The notes beneath the pieces were generated by a model. That model was given only the letters and a program-made list of their open reading frames with translations, made no database searches and was not told the DNA's origin. Shown here piece by piece: positions 1 to 11,529 of a stretch of 64,000 nt of DNA. Source of the DNA: Megascapheus bottae (lineage: Eukaryota; Chordata; Mammalia; Rodentia; Geomyidae); NCBI GenBank assembly GCA_024803745.1, contig JANJXV010000010.1:31641525-31705524 (forward strand), in the 5' to 3' direction. Positions within the stretch are counted from its first letter, which is position 1. Every line of letters starts with the position of its first letter. Position numbers and translations under genes: made by a program.

Positions 1-179
1 AGTATTTGGAGATTGTATTCTTCCCATTAAATTTCTGATTGCCAAATAAAAACTTATTTCATGCTTGATCTCAAGGAAGGAAAATGTATTAATAGCTTTA
101 CAGAACAGAGAGAAATTAATCATCTAGAGCTCATTAAAAAAAGATGAAAATTATATTTATTGGATATCTTCTGTATGCT

Positions 180-320
180 TACCATTTTACATATTTTAGA
201 GTAACTCATGTAATCTCATTTCACATGAAAAATGAACTGAACTCCAGCATAGTAAATCAATTGCCTATGGTCAAACACCTAACGTGACAAAGGCATCACA
301 GACTCCTACCTCCTTAAACT
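180..320 (-). repeat. MIR-like SINE fragment
   Basis: The stretch resembles the antisense MIR core and 3' region: a 'taatctcatttcacatgaaa' type segment is followed by 'tgcctatggtcaaacac', the counterpart of the MIR 'cccaaggtcacac' segment. It is heavily diverged, so this is a family-level resemblance recalled from the MIR consensus and not an alignment. Confidence 0.4.
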
Positions 321-1470
321 ATGTTAACTCTGCTAGAAGACAATAGAAGAATTATCTTTTTGTTCCTACCAGAATTATTACCAATAGTAGAAGGACTCTG
401 AATAATCAGAAATAAATGGATGTTATTGGCAGAAATAATATACAGCAAAAATGGCAAAAACTGTTACTGTTGTTAGGGTAAGATGAAAGAAGTACATGCA
501 GTACTTGATGTAAACTATTTTACTCTGAATTCATTTGCTCCAGTGTTCTTGGGATTTTGTGCAACTATAAATTTGAATTTATTTTCCAAGGTAAAAGGCT
601 AGGAAAGGACTAGGTAAAAGACTACTGAGAACTTGTAGGCTTATGCTTCTATGGATAGCTTTACAATGGCTCCCTCCCCTTCACAAATGTAATGCTCTTG
701 GGTATAGCATGAATATCTCATTTTTATTCATTTGTCTGTCTTAAATATTGTCTTTTGTACCAAATGTACTGATGTGCATATGGATATTTCAATGACATGG
801 CACTTGAGTATTCAAATGGCCTAATTGTCTATTAGGACAAGTGAAGAATAATCTAAGACTGACAAGATAATCCATGTGGTTTTGACTCCATGTGGGTTTA
901 GAGCATAGTCTGAGAACATTATCCTATTTTCCTTTCCTTGGTGGACAGTCACAAATATGTAAACAAATGAGAAAAAGAAATAAAAGGGACATCCAGATTC
1001 ACTGCCCGAGATCTATTACTTTACCCCTGGGGCATGTGACTATTACAGAACTGGGGGAAATGCCCAGAGCACCAAATCCAAAGGGAGGCTCATCGTAGTG
1101 TGACATCTATTTAGACAACATCAGAGGAATATTGGATCAAACCCTACTGGTGTAGAGATTACACGATGGACATTTGGTTATATTTAGGGAATTATATTAT
1201 TTAGAGTAGCCCAAGTGCAGGCAGGCCAAGTGCCATTAAAGACTAAGGGAAAACTTGTTTTTATTAAAGATGGAAAGGTCATCATAGCTGGTCATGCATC
1301 TTTCCCCTTTGGGAACACTTGCAAACACAGATGTTAGCAATCATAGATTTGAAATATATTGTTTGCCAAAGTGATATATTGATGTATTGAAATGGCTAAT
1401 GATGTCATTAATCTCATCTAGCAAGAACCAGCTTAAAGAAGGAGCTTCTTTGTAAAAATCAGAAACCAGT
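321..1470. other. Unannotated stretch, no gene seen
   Basis: AT-rich sequence with many stops in all frames. A 68-codon open frame at 892-1098 shows no recognisable domain and no splice or codon pattern that would support coding. No repeat family was recognised here. Confidence 0.5.
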
Positions 1471-1479
1471 CAACTGTAC

Positions 1480-1790
1480 TGACATAGACCTTTAATCCCA
1501 GTCATTCGGGACACAGAGATCAGAAGGACACAGGTTTGAGGCAGCCTGGCAAAAAGTTAGGAAGACCTCATTGCTATTAATAAGTTGGGTATGGTGATTC
1601 ATTTCTGTGATTCTGCCTATGTGGAAAGCCATTGGCAGCATTAACTAAGGTGGATCTTGGCTTAAAATACAAGACCCTACCTGGATAACTAAAGCAAAAA
1701 AATTAGGTCTATAGTTCATGTAATAGAGCATTTGGTTAGCAAATGGGAGGCCTGAATTCAAACTCTGGTAATTCCCCTTCCCCCACAGAG
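1480..1790 (+). repeat. Degenerate B1-like monomers plus ID/Geo-like tail
   Basis: Two successive B1-like segments are visible. The first (about 1485-1570) has 'cctttaatcccagtcattc', an altered B1 head. The second (about 1580-1690) ends in 'acaagaccctacctggataa'. They are followed by 'aatagagcatttggttagc' and 'gcctgaattcaaactctgg', which resemble the internal and terminal parts of the dimeric SINE right half. An old composite or two old insertions are equally possible. Confidence 0.45.
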
Positions 1791-1884
1791 AATTAGAGAC
1801 TGATTCACCATTTTGTACAGAGGGACAAGAGAGACAGAACAAAAACACTGGAGAAACTATGTTGAAGCCAGACCCCATAACTCT

Positions 1885-2000
1885 CTAGCAATGTAATTGT
1901 GGGCAACCAAGTCTCTCTGAGCCTCATTTTTACTCACATATAAGATGAGCACTTCCTAATAATCATAACTTTGATATTATTAGGTATTAAGTAAATATTA
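1885..2000 (+). repeat. MIR-like SINE fragment
   Basis: The order 'tgtgggcaaccaagtctctc', 'gagcctcatttttactcaca', then a run of 'aataatcataac' follows the MIR consensus order (ttgggcaagt, gcctcagtttcctcatctg, taataatagtacc). It is diverged and partial. Confidence 0.5.
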
Positions 2001-2944
2001 CAATATTCATTTTATGATGTTTTGACAATTCAAAGAGAAAATGTAAAAAATGTATCTAAAATTCATCAATGTATATAGGAATTAGTATACTTATTAATTA
2101 CTTCCCGTTCCTTTTTGTTAGTGTAACAACAAAAGTTAGGTGCCAGGGATGTAATAAATACAGCAGAATTTCCTTCTTGGAGTCCAGATATTCATCTTGA
2201 TAGTTCTGTGAGAATATGGTTATTACTGCTAGTACTAGCGTCATTAACAATAACAGTTAGGGGAGGAAGGATTTGGAGCATATTTTCTTTTTCTTTGGCT
2301 GTATCCTTCAGCATTGTTATTAACAACTTTCTGGTTTTGTACTTTCCACCCAGAGAGAAATGATCAAATAAACAGTACCCAGATAAAACTAATGTAAAGC
2401 CACATGTTTATAGTTGTTTAATCAGAGGCTTGATATTTTTTTTCTCTGTCTGTGGTTGAAGTCTTCTGGAAGTTTAGACTTTAATGCAGTTGCTTAAAAG
2501 AAGCACTTGGTGCTGATAAGATTCTTCAGTAAGCTTCTGATTTGTCAATGTTTTCTCTTTGATACACTTGATTTTCTCTTCCATTTCAAAGCACATTGCA
2601 CAGCCAATTTAAAACAGAGATGCATAACTTCTGGAGCACTGAGGCCATATTGGAAATCTTTTGCAAACCTTAGGGCTACTTCTTTGATGTAGGCTTGCGG
2701 GAAACATCAATGCATTAATGGATTTAGTAATATCAAAAGCAAGCCAGGTCTTGCCATTTTCAGTCTCCCAACAGAGTAAGGATATGTGTGCACATGTATG
2801 CGTGTTAATAAGGCGATTTTGAAAAAGAGACAGCAAGCTCAAAGCTTAAGCTAAACATGCTTTGACTGATGAGAATTAGGAATTGTGAGCTCTCCTTCAG
2901 GTTTTAGGGTGTGAGGTTTGGAATGCAAGAACACAAACACAACC

Positions 2945-2945
<1 letters not shown>
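2001..2945. other. Unannotated stretch, no gene seen
   Basis: No repeat or gene was recognised. Short overlapping open frames near 2507-2842 on both strands lie in an AT-rich context with no start or domain support. Confidence 0.45.

Positions 2946-2947
<2 letters not shown>

Positions 2948-3011
<64 letters not shown>
2948..3011. repeat. (CT)n microsatellite, about 64 bp, uninterrupted
   Basis: A pure CT run of about 32 units with no interruptions visible. It is one of four long AG/CT arrays in the window. Confidence 0.97.
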
Positions 3012-3014
<3 letters not shown>

Positions 3015-3084
3015 CTGAGTTCTTAATATGTGTCAAGTACTATTTGCGTGTGTAGAAATACTTTCTCTATGATATCATGAGGTA

Positions 3085-3200
3085 TAAATTCCTTGACTAG
3101 TCCCTTAACATTTCTGTTTTCTTGCCAATAAACTGAGGACAACAGTGGTAACACTCTAATGGTATATTGGGTGTTATGCTATGTTATTGTAATAAACTGA
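3085..3200 (+). repeat. MIR-like SINE fragment
   Basis: The order 'ccttaacatttctgttttct', 'aataaactgaggacaacagt', 'ggtaacactctaatggtata' resembles the MIR 3' half in plus orientation. Divergence is high. Confidence 0.35.
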
Positions 3201-3222
3201 AAGTATATAAAAGTCAAAATAG

Positions 3223-3465
3223 CCAGTCACTGGTGGCTCACGCCTGTAACCCCAGCTACTCAGAGGCTGAGATCTGAGGATCATAGTTCAAAGCCAGCCA
3301 AGGCAAAACAGTCTGTGAGACTCTTATCTCCAATTAGCCACCAGAAAACTGGAAATGGTGCTGTGGCTCAGGTGGCAGAGCACTAGCCTTGAGTGAAAGG
3401 GCTTAGGGACAGTGCCCAGGCCCAGAGTTCAAGCCCCTCCACCATCATTACCATCAATAACAACA
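3223..3465 (+). repeat. B1-Geo dimeric SINE
   Basis: The left half is B1-like (7SL-derived): 'ggtggctcacgcctgtaacc', then 'gctactcagaggctgagatc'. A linker 'agactcttatctccaattag' follows. The right half, 'ggtgctgtggctcaggtggc' to 'gcccagagttcaagcccc', is the same module found at the 3' end of the IDL-Geo copies. It ends in a short A-rich tail near 3460. No clear target-site duplication was found. Confidence 0.85.
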
Positions 3466-3489
3466 GATAAAAATGTATATTACTTAGGA

Positions 3490-3650
3490 TTACAGGCTTT
3501 GACATCAGAAAAGTTGACGAGAAAGCCAGAATCACAGATTTGTGGGCATATTCTGTAAGCTTTTAACCAATTCATTGTGCTAGTGATTGAGTCCAGTGTT
3601 CTGTGCATGTTAGGTAAGGGCTCGGCCTCTGAGCAATCCCCAGATCTATA
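3490..3650 (-). repeat. ID-like monomer fragment next to a MIR-like piece
   Basis: The part at 3578-3648 reads as an antisense tRNA-derived ID-like head: 'gtgcatgttaggtaagggct' matches the antisense 'gtgcatgctaggcaagcact' of the intact copies. The upstream part at 3490-3575 ('gctttgacatcagaaaag') faintly resembles a MIR 5' region in plus orientation. Both are old and short. Confidence 0.4.
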
Positions 3651-5115
3651 GTTCTTTAATATATGAAATTGGAATCATGATTGGGTCAAAATGGTTGATT
3701 GGATACAGAAATTCCTGCTCCTACAAATATTTATTGAAATGATAATACTTTTAAAAATTATAATATATATGGCAGTGGCAAAAAGTCTGGAGATTCTGAA
3801 TCATTTGTGAAAATTAGAAATCAGATGAAATCTAAAGCCGGAGGAAATCTTGTAACTAAATAAAAATGGGACAACGCATTATGAGGGCAAAACTAATATT
3901 ACATTCTGTGATTGGTATAAACTAATATAAGAAATGTGTTTCCTTATTGTTTATCTCATTACTACCTTATTTTGATGCTTTATTTGCAGGAATAAAGCAT
4001 GAAGTAATACAGAGCACGAGACCTCTTAGAGGGGTAATGACACCCCAAAGGGGGTGTAGGAAACATGGAGCATGATCAAGAAAGAAGGTACAAAAGAATT
4101 CCTCTACTCATATTTAGAGAGGGGGACTAGTGGACTAGGGTGGGTTTACTTGAAGTTTCCAGGTGGTGACTTGCTTTCTCCACTGAATGAGATATGATGT
4201 TGCCCAAGGTCCCAGATCCCAGATCCTACACCCTTCAAAGCATCCCTATTGCTCTTTTGAGTCAGAAATAACTTTGGGACTGCACAAGTGTCCCAGGCAA
4301 GCTCTGAATTAAAACAAAACTTTCAGTCCACTGTCCTATTAGGAAATCCACATGCTTAAGCATATGTTATACTTTGTTTCAGTCAAAGCTGACAAAGCCA
4401 CTCATGTCTATATTATTAATATTATACTTATTGATCCAAGTAACTACCATTTAATTTCAATTTCCTAGTGAGATATGTTGCCAACTTCAAGTTGATCTAT
4501 GATGTCACTCAGAAGTCTACCATTTACACGTTATAACTAGACAACTATTTAAAAAGAAAAATTCAAGACATCTAAAGAGCCATTTCTAGAATTTTATAAA
4601 GAACTCAATCAGACTAAATGGGATACTTCATTACCAGTAAGGGGGATAGCAATAAAATCAGTTTGCAGATACCATTTACACTTCCATATATTATTTATAC
4701 AAGTTTGAGGTTTGTAATTTCAAGACTAAACATGTTGATAGGAATTTGCATATTATTGAAATGGCATAATTTATTGATGAGGCACAAATAATAGAGGTGA
4801 TGCTGTACAGCAGTTTGAAGGCTAATGTATAATTTACAATACTAAACAACTTCATGAACAAGAGTGAAAATTGAACATTAGGCTCTGCCTGAGAAAATAC
4901 TTAGCTATAAAAAAGAGGCATTTTAGCTTTATATTTTATCACAAGAATGTCTTGGTGGCAAACGAATAAACTACTGGCTTTCAATGTGCCAATGACACAA
5001 AGAAGCATCAGTCTTCCTAAAGGCAGAAGGCAGTCCTCCGTCCTGTCTGTCTGCCTCTTCAGTCTTGAAGTTTAACAGCCTTTTGCTGACATCGTCATGT
5101 AGAAAAAAATAACCA
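3651..5115. other. Unannotated stretch, no gene seen
   Basis: AT-rich sequence without a recognised gene or repeat. Weak similarity to very old interspersed repeats cannot be excluded by eye. Confidence 0.45.
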
Positions 5116-5130
5116 TAAAAGATTCATTGA

Positions 5131-5326
5131 GGGCCGGGAGTTTGGCCTAGTGGTTAAAGTGCTTGCCTAGCATGCATGAAGACCCAGGTTCGATTCCTCA
5201 GTACCACATACATAGAAAAAAGCCGGAAGTGGTGCTGAGGCTCAAGTGGTAGAGCTCTAGCCTTGAGAAAGTCCAAGGACAGTGCTCAGGCCCTGAGCTC
5301 AAGCCCAGGACTGGCAAAAAAAAAAA
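5131..5326 (+). repeat. IDL-Geo SINE, full length with intact pol III boxes
   Basis: This is a full-length tRNA-derived dimeric SINE. The left half has an A box matching the tRNA consensus at 5143-5153 (tggcctagtgg) and a B box at 5187-5197 (ggttcgattcc). The right half runs from 'gccggaagtggtgctgaggc' to 'gcccaggactggc' and then into a pure A tail. A perfect 14-bp target-site duplication, 'aaaagattcattga', lies at 5117-5130 and 5327-5340. The perfect duplication and intact boxes mark it as one of the youngest insertions here. Confidence 0.93.
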
Positions 5327-5944
5327 AAAAGATTCATTGAAAGCCTCAAATAGTTGGGAATAGTTTTATATCAGGTATGAAAGTCAGAACCAGATAAATT
5401 GATAGATTAAAATATATTGCAAAATGAAGATATTTATAACAAGAATTATTATAATTATTTTATCTAAGGATTGTATCTCAGAAAGAAATCCCCAATGGGC
5501 CAGTTTTACACAAAAAATTTCCAGATTCTGGGATAATGGACTATATACATTCTGCTTTCTAACAAAACCTTGATTTCATTCAAATATCTAGTTAACTATC
5601 ATGCAATTTATAATTTGTATAGGCTAATTGTATCACAATTTACAGTGCATTATATTAGACATAATTTAGTTTAAGCCAATCATGGAGATGCTACTCCTGG
5701 TACTTACAGATTCTTGTGAAGACCAACTCTGACATGCAAGAGAAAGTTTGCTGGAGTGATTCTGGGAGAAATTCTAGAGAGATTTATTCATGCTTAAAAA
5801 GGGAGATGAGGAAAAGATGATGACTTCTTTCACCTAACTGTCCTATCTGAATGTTATGATTACAAATACTGCAAGCATTTTGTGGGCAATCCAGCAGGGG
5901 ACAAAATCAACACTCTAAAGATGACAGAGGGAAAAATGGAAATA

Positions 5945-6034
5945 GCAAATTCCAGCTTTTGGGAAGTTGAAGCAGAAGGATTGAAAGGTTTAGGCCAACC
6001 TAGTCTATATCATGAAACCTGGTCTCAAAAAAGG
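5945..6034 (+). repeat. Old B1-like monomer
   Basis: 'ccagcttttgggaagttgaa', 'gcagaaggattgaaaggttt' and 'catgaaacctggtctcaaaa' follow the order of the B1 consensus 3' two thirds, ending in an A-rich tail. The 60-codon open frame at 5882-6064 is a by-product of this element. Confidence 0.6.
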
Positions 6035-6035
6035 A

Positions 6036-6600
6036 GACTGCTCCAGTTCTGGATTTATTTATAACCAATAAATCCTCTTCCTACTTAAATATATTCAAAT
6101 AAAAATTATGGTAGCTGTGACTGTAAAAAAATGTAACTTATGGACCATGTGCTAATTTTTTGGTGCCTAGCATCTGATCTACCCTTCTATTGCTACATTT
6201 TAGGAATTTGCTTATTAATAATGTGTAAGAGGTAATCTTAGAGACAGAGTATGCTTCCTAAAACAGAATCAGAAAAGATTAGACCATTTCTTTCTCTCTT
6301 CCTCTTGGAACACAAGGGAATAGGCAATTTACTTTGGACTAGGATGTTTCACCCCTCGTCTATGTAATCCTAAAGTTCATGTTTAAGAATGAATGGAACC
6401 TGAGTTGAGAATATTTACGATGTAAGTGTGGGACAACCAGAAGTGTAGTAGAGATCTGTATTCTTTCCCCCTCTTTGGCTGATGTTAGGTCCTTCAGTTT
6501 CTTCCCATCCTCAAACTTTGTCTTCTAGTCCTTCTTTTCCTTCTTTTCATTCTTTAAGCTGCACTTAATATTCACAACCATAGTCTCACAATAAATAATT
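6036..6600. other. Unannotated stretch, no gene seen
   Basis: AT-rich sequence, no recognised gene or repeat. Confidence 0.45.
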
Positions 6601-6613
6601 TCCCCTTTGTCTA

Positions 6614-6810
6614 TGTTTTTTTTTTTGCCAGTCCTGGGCTTGAGCTCAGGGCTTGAGCACTGTCCTTGGACTTTCTCAAGGCTAGAGCTCTACCAGTTGA
6701 GCCTCAGCACCACTTCCGGCTTTTTTCTATGTATGTGGTACCAAGGAATCGAACCCGGTCTTTGTGCATGCTAGGCAAGCACTTTAACCACTAGGCCAAA
6801 CTCCCGGCCC
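6614..6810 (-). repeat. IDL-Geo SINE, full length, antisense
   Basis: The sequence starts with a T run (the A tail on the minus strand), then 'tgccagtcctgggcttgagc', and ends with 'ctaggccaaactcccggccc', the antisense of the IDL head. The B box is present as 'ggaatcgaacc'. A near-perfect 12-bp duplication, 'cccctttgt(c/t)tat', lies at 6602-6613 and 6811-6822. It is the inverted partner of the copy at 5131-5326. Confidence 0.92.
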
Positions 6811-6822
6811 CCCCTTTGTTTA

Positions 6823-7529
6823 TATTAACTAGACTTTATTTCTGTATTTCCCAGTAATAAACATTGGCTTCAGAGAATTTTATTCTCAGCACTAATAGTC
6901 AAAAGCAAACTTGTATTGATATATACAGCTCAATCCTCTTGGATAAGGTAATGGTCTCTCTGTCTCTGTGTCTCTGTGTCTAGAGTCTTTTTCTCTCTCT
7001 CCCCCTCTTTTATTTTGTTTGATTTCCCTTTCATCTATACAAAAGCCCACTATAAACTCCAAAAGTCTCAAACTCCAAACTCTTTCAGCCATAAAACAAT
7101 GCCCATGGTAAATTAATCTGGATAGTGGATAGCCAATGAGAACATGGATCTTTAAGCTCATGTGTCACTACTACTAACTTAATCTTGTAATTATTGTTAA
7201 GAGTATAAGCCCCAACAATTTCTGGTGGTTTTGATATAACATATGACTTTGTTTACCTCAGACTAATTTTGTCCCTGAGACCATCAAAAGGGTGTCCTTT
7301 TGCCATAACTCTTGGTGAAATATATTTTGGTGACTTAGGACAGTATCTAGGACTAATTTGAATAAAATACACTTTAAAAAGAAATATAAAGCACACACAA
7401 ATATAGTACAATTAGGTTCAACTTCTGACAAAAGAATATGATAATGAAGTTTCTGGTTAAAAACTGAGCTATGTCTTCTACAGTGTTGGTATCTTTTCAG
7501 GCATTTACAAAACTTGGACATGTCAGAAT
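6823..7529. other. Unannotated stretch, no gene seen
   Basis: No recognised repeat. Minus-strand open frames of 89 and 87 codons (6892-7161, 7258-7521) have no recognisable domain and low-complexity composition, so they are not called. Confidence 0.45.
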
Positions 7530-7680
7530 TGGAAAACTCCTTAGAGATGACCTATTCAAGTTTCCAACTTACCAATAAGAAAACTAAGATCTAAAGTAGT
7601 TTCAGTGATGTGCCCAAAGGGTCAGATCTCACACTCAAGTCTCTCATTTGGAGTCTTGTGTAATACCCCACATCAGAGTC
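7530..7680 (-). repeat. MIR-like fragment
   Basis: 'ccttagagatgacctattca', 'aataagaaaactaagatcta' and 'gatgtgcccaaagggtcaga' follow the antisense order of a MIR-type repeat (gaggaaactgaggc, ttgcccaaggtcac). The element is diverged. Confidence 0.45.
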
Positions 7681-7839
7681 TTGTTTATGTCTCTCAAATA
7701 AACATTTCAACTGCCTGGGCTGTTTTATCCTTACTTCTTGAAATCCAATTTATGCAGATACAGGTTGAAATGTCATTTCTTGAACTATTTAAAATCTCTT
7801 AGTTCCTCCTTTAAGAAGTAATCATGTTATCCCAAATAT

Positions 7840-7985
7840 CAATATCAGATAATTGATTCTTTCATTATCTGCTCATAATATTGTTGTGTGCATATCTAAC
7901 ACTCTTTCTAGATTATAAATTCTTTGAAAGCTAAGATTGCCTTCATCTTCTACTTAATTATCTTTATAGGTGGTAACAAAATGTA
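7840..7985 (+). repeat. L2-like 3' fragment
   Basis: 'ctttctagattataaattct' followed by 'ttgaaagctaagattgcctt' resembles the L2 3' region 'ctagactgtgagctccttgagggcagggactg'. This is an ancient LINE fragment with no coding content. Confidence 0.45.
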
Positions 7986-10004
7986 TGTGATAATATATGG
8001 TATGTATGTATGCGAAAAATTGTAGCTTAAAGTATCAATCTGCTTGATACTTCAGCAATCACTTTCAGGTACTTTCATCTATGCCAGTCAGTAATTGTGG
8101 GTATGATATTAGACCGGTAGAAGAGCTAATCTGTGGTTGGTAGCATTCCAGCCTATTCATAGAGGTGGGCATTGACTTTATTTAACTGCAGACTCTGCCC
8201 AGACATGACTATGAAATGTTAATCATAAATGTATTATTAAGGACATAGTCAGATGTGAAAAAGAAAAGTTCTAAACAGTCCATTGTAAATAATGCTACTA
8301 TTTGACATATTGGTAAGTCCACAGGGAAGAAAGACTGCAAGTGTGGCTCACTCACTGGCTCTATTGGGGTCCACCAGGAAGAGTTCCTCTTATCTCTGGT
8401 CTCTACAGTTCTTGGTGCTGGTTTTTTCATTAAATCTGGTTTGTTCTTCTCTTGGTTATTAGATATCTATTGTTATCAATGAGGAGAAAATGCTTGTTTA
8501 TTTAAGTAAGGGAAAGAATATACTTCTCTCCTTGAACAATAAAATTCCTTTCGTTTAGTATGAATTCAGGTTATGTCACCAGGACGGAAGAATTAAAGTT
8601 ACTGTAGGAGAATCAGATCTTGCCCGACATCCAGGAACTAGTTAGCATCCCCTCAATGTCCTAGAATGCTTGCGGGGGGGATGGGTACTCAGATTCCAAT
8701 TTTGTCTGGAAAGATGAAGGACAAACAGATGCTGGATAGGGAATGCTCAGTGTATACTACCTGACACTGAAAAGTCTACAAATGGTAAGTTAGCACAAAT
8801 ATCCTGTCATGGAATTCTCCGTTGAGTCAAAAGAAAGGAAATTACTCCTTTTTAAAATACCTTATTATAAATAATAGGTATTTCAATATCATCCTTGCAT
8901 TGTGTCCAATGAATTATAATGACTTATGAAATAATAACTCAAAAGAAGAATTATTTTTTCATTCTTATTCATGTATTCATGCATATTCTAAAAAGCCATA
9001 AAAATGTCTAAACCTTTAGTTTCTTCATCAGAAAATTTGCTTAATTTTTTTCTCCCAATATTTTTAAGTGAGCTCTTCCTTGCCCACCTACTTAATCCCA
9101 GTTTGATGGTGACTTACACTACAATTGTACTGGTCCTGGGGACTAAGGAAGGAAAGAAACATATTGTTGTGCTAGGAAGTGGGCACTTTTCTCAAGATTA
9201 AAAAAGTAGTACAGAAAGGCAAATTGCTTAGGTGTCTTAAAAGTTTCCCTGCACATTTGCAACATTCAGCCCTGTCCTTTCTGTCTGGAGGAGGTAAATG
9301 CTAAATCTGGAGGCCTAGTGTTTCATGATTTGAAATATTCAGAAGTGATTCTATTTCCACACTAGAGCATGGGTGTGTGCTCTTCCTCACAGCTTGCTTG
9401 GCAGGGACAGCCATGCGGGTTGCCTTTCTGTGCTGTGGGGAGTCATTCAGGAGGTATGCTTCCTGGAAAATAAATCGCTCTTAAAACACCAGACATATAA
9501 TCAAACAAACATCTAAGATGGACTGGGTATGCAACAGCTGCTTTCAAATGTTGCAGTGTTTATTCCATGATTAATAAACATAGAAAGGAAGTGGAGAAAC
9601 CTTGACAGAGCTTAACAGGGCTCCCAAGGAGAACAACCCCTAGCTATGATGCAGCCAACTCCAAGCTTCATGTGTGCAGGAAGAAAATAGCTCCTCTGAG
9701 GCCACAGAGGCCTGCCTACAGTGATACCCTCCCAGAAGCTTCTCGAAAACTGAAGCCATAATCTCGCGACATGTCAGAAGACTGGGAACATTTCTTTGAA
9801 ATGTGGAAGCTGTTCAGAAGTCTTTCTGCAGAGAAAGGGATCTTTATAGGTCCAGAATCATATGACACAAATTGCGACAAGATTACAAGTCTTTTACATG
9901 TAAGACAGTGTCCTTCTCCATAGAATTTTGTTATTTTTTTCAGAAGGTAAAGAGAAAATAAATAATTTACTCCTGTAAAATACTACTCTTAAGTACATTG
10001 TATT
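7986..10004. other. Repeat-poor unannotated stretch
   Basis: No gene and no recognised transposon. Composition becomes less AT-rich at about 9350-9880, with scattered CpGs (for example 'atctcgcgacatg' near 9762). No exon structure is evident. Confidence 0.45.
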
Positions 10005-10089
10005 GTATATATATTATATATACTCATATATATAATATATATGATACCAATATATTTGTACACACACATATATACATATATATATAAAA
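10005..10089. repeat. AT-dinucleotide-rich low-complexity tract
   Basis: Alternating TA, TATG and ACAC units over about 85 bp with several self-complementary stretches such as 'tatatatattatatatact'. This is an imperfect microsatellite. Confidence 0.85.
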
Positions 10090-10808
10090 TGACAGAAAAG
10101 CCTTATTCATTTAAGACCTATCAAAATGAGTTTCTCTTATGTTCATGTGTCATGATAGGGCATCTGATTCAAACTTGATTTTCATGGAAAAACAATTCCT
10201 TTCATTGAACTGACTTTTCTTTCTTACTCATCATCTAGAACAAGCAAAACTCATAACCTGTTTTCTCCATCTGCTACAGCGTTCTGATACTGTGATGTTC
10301 ACGGGCTTTTTCATTACTTTCCTATTGATTTGCAGGGCTTTCCTTTCCTTCCACTAGCATCTTCTTACTTGCATTTGGGTGTTCCTTTCCTTTGGCCTGC
10401 ATCACGTTCCACAGGATTCTGCTCTCTGATGTTCATTTCTCCACATTCTCCGGATTGATTGTCATGTCCTCATGCCTGCTGGAGCAATCACACTCATGGT
10501 AGCTCACACCAATGCTTTAAGCTCCAACGCTTGGCTGAACTACTGATCCTCACATAAAACTCTCCACCAGAGAGCTCTACTTCATGTCTCTCAAGTATAT
10601 CTAATTTAATACAGCCAAACCTCATCTTGGCATTTTCCCTCAGATGTGCTAGTCTCTATTCTCTGATTTTTCTTTTTCCGAAAAAATTAAGATTTTCACA
10701 ATTGTTCCTCCTTTCCTCAGCCCCAACACCCAAGATCTGAAAATCTGAGCATCGATTTATCTGCTCTTGTACTCTATTTCATTGTCTTTATCTGTGTTCT
10801 CAGTGTTC
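10090..10808. other. Unannotated stretch, no gene seen
   Basis: Pyrimidine-biased plus strand. No gene or certain repeat was recognised; an old LINE2 fragment is possible but not supported. Confidence 0.4.
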
Positions 10809-11214
10809 TGTATTAGTCTGTTTTCTGTTGCTAATAACCCAATACTATAGATTGAGTAAAAAAAAATTAAAGAAGTTAATTTAGCTCACAGTTGTGGAGA
10901 CTCAAAGTCCAAAGTATGTTGCCAATGATGGCTAAGGGTTCCATGATGAATGGCAGATGATAAAGTCCATATGGAAGGAAGAATGACTTCTTAAAACAGA
11001 ACCCAGAGAGATCTAGTTGGGAAAGGCTCAGGCTTTTGTAAGGATTACTTCTGACAATTAACCAGAGGTTAAAAAGACCTTAACATCTGAGAGCATGCTC
11101 TCATTGATCCAAGGAAACTCACTAGGTCCTATCCCTTAAAGGTCAAGCTGAAGATCAAGATCTAATATATGTGCATTTGTAGAAAGAAACTTAAATCAAA
11201 GCTAAACCATAACA
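10809..11214 (-). repeat. MaLR (ERVL-MaLR) solo LTR, antisense, complete
   Basis: On the plus strand the element begins 'tgtattagtctgttttctgt' and ends 'gctaaaccataaca'. These are the antisense versions of the MaLR LTR 3' end (acagactaataca) and 5' end (tgatatggtttggc). The internal order ('gctcacagttgtggagactc', 'agtccatatggaaggaagaa') also fits. Both TG...CA ends are present over about 406 bp. No flanking 5-bp duplication is visible, which suits an old insertion. It is a non-coding LTR with no internal retroviral sequence next to it. Confidence 0.75.
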
Positions 11215-11221
11215 CACCTCT

Positions 11222-11415
11222 TTTGGTATTGCTTTGTTTAAGGGTTGTTCCTCATCTCTTAGGCTCAAAGCTAGTGCTCTACAATTTGCACTGCAGCTCC
11301 ACCCCTGATATTTTGGTGGCTAACTGGGAATAAGAGTCTTGTGAACTTCCCTGACCCAGCAGGCATTGAATCATGATCTTCAGATCTCGGCCCCCAGAGT
11401 AGTTATGACTATATG
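11222..11415 (-). repeat. B1-Geo dimeric SINE, antisense, old
   Basis: 'caaagctagtgctctacaat' corresponds to the right half. 'tggctaactgggaataagag' is the antisense linker. 'aatcatgatcttcagatctc' with 'ccccagagtagttatgacta' is the antisense B1-like half. The copy is diverged and shortened. Confidence 0.7.
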
Positions 11416-11529
11416 CATTATAATATTCAAAATTTATCCCTTCTAAATGCAATTCATCATACTCTGGTTTCTCTTCAGATCGCATAAATCTTTCGCCTTT
11501 TACTAAATGCAATTCATGCCCTGTATTTA

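Noticed and set aside
5131..5326. Possible tRNA gene, because of the perfect A and B boxes
   Set aside because: The boxes belong to a tRNA-derived SINE with a second half, an A tail and target-site duplications.
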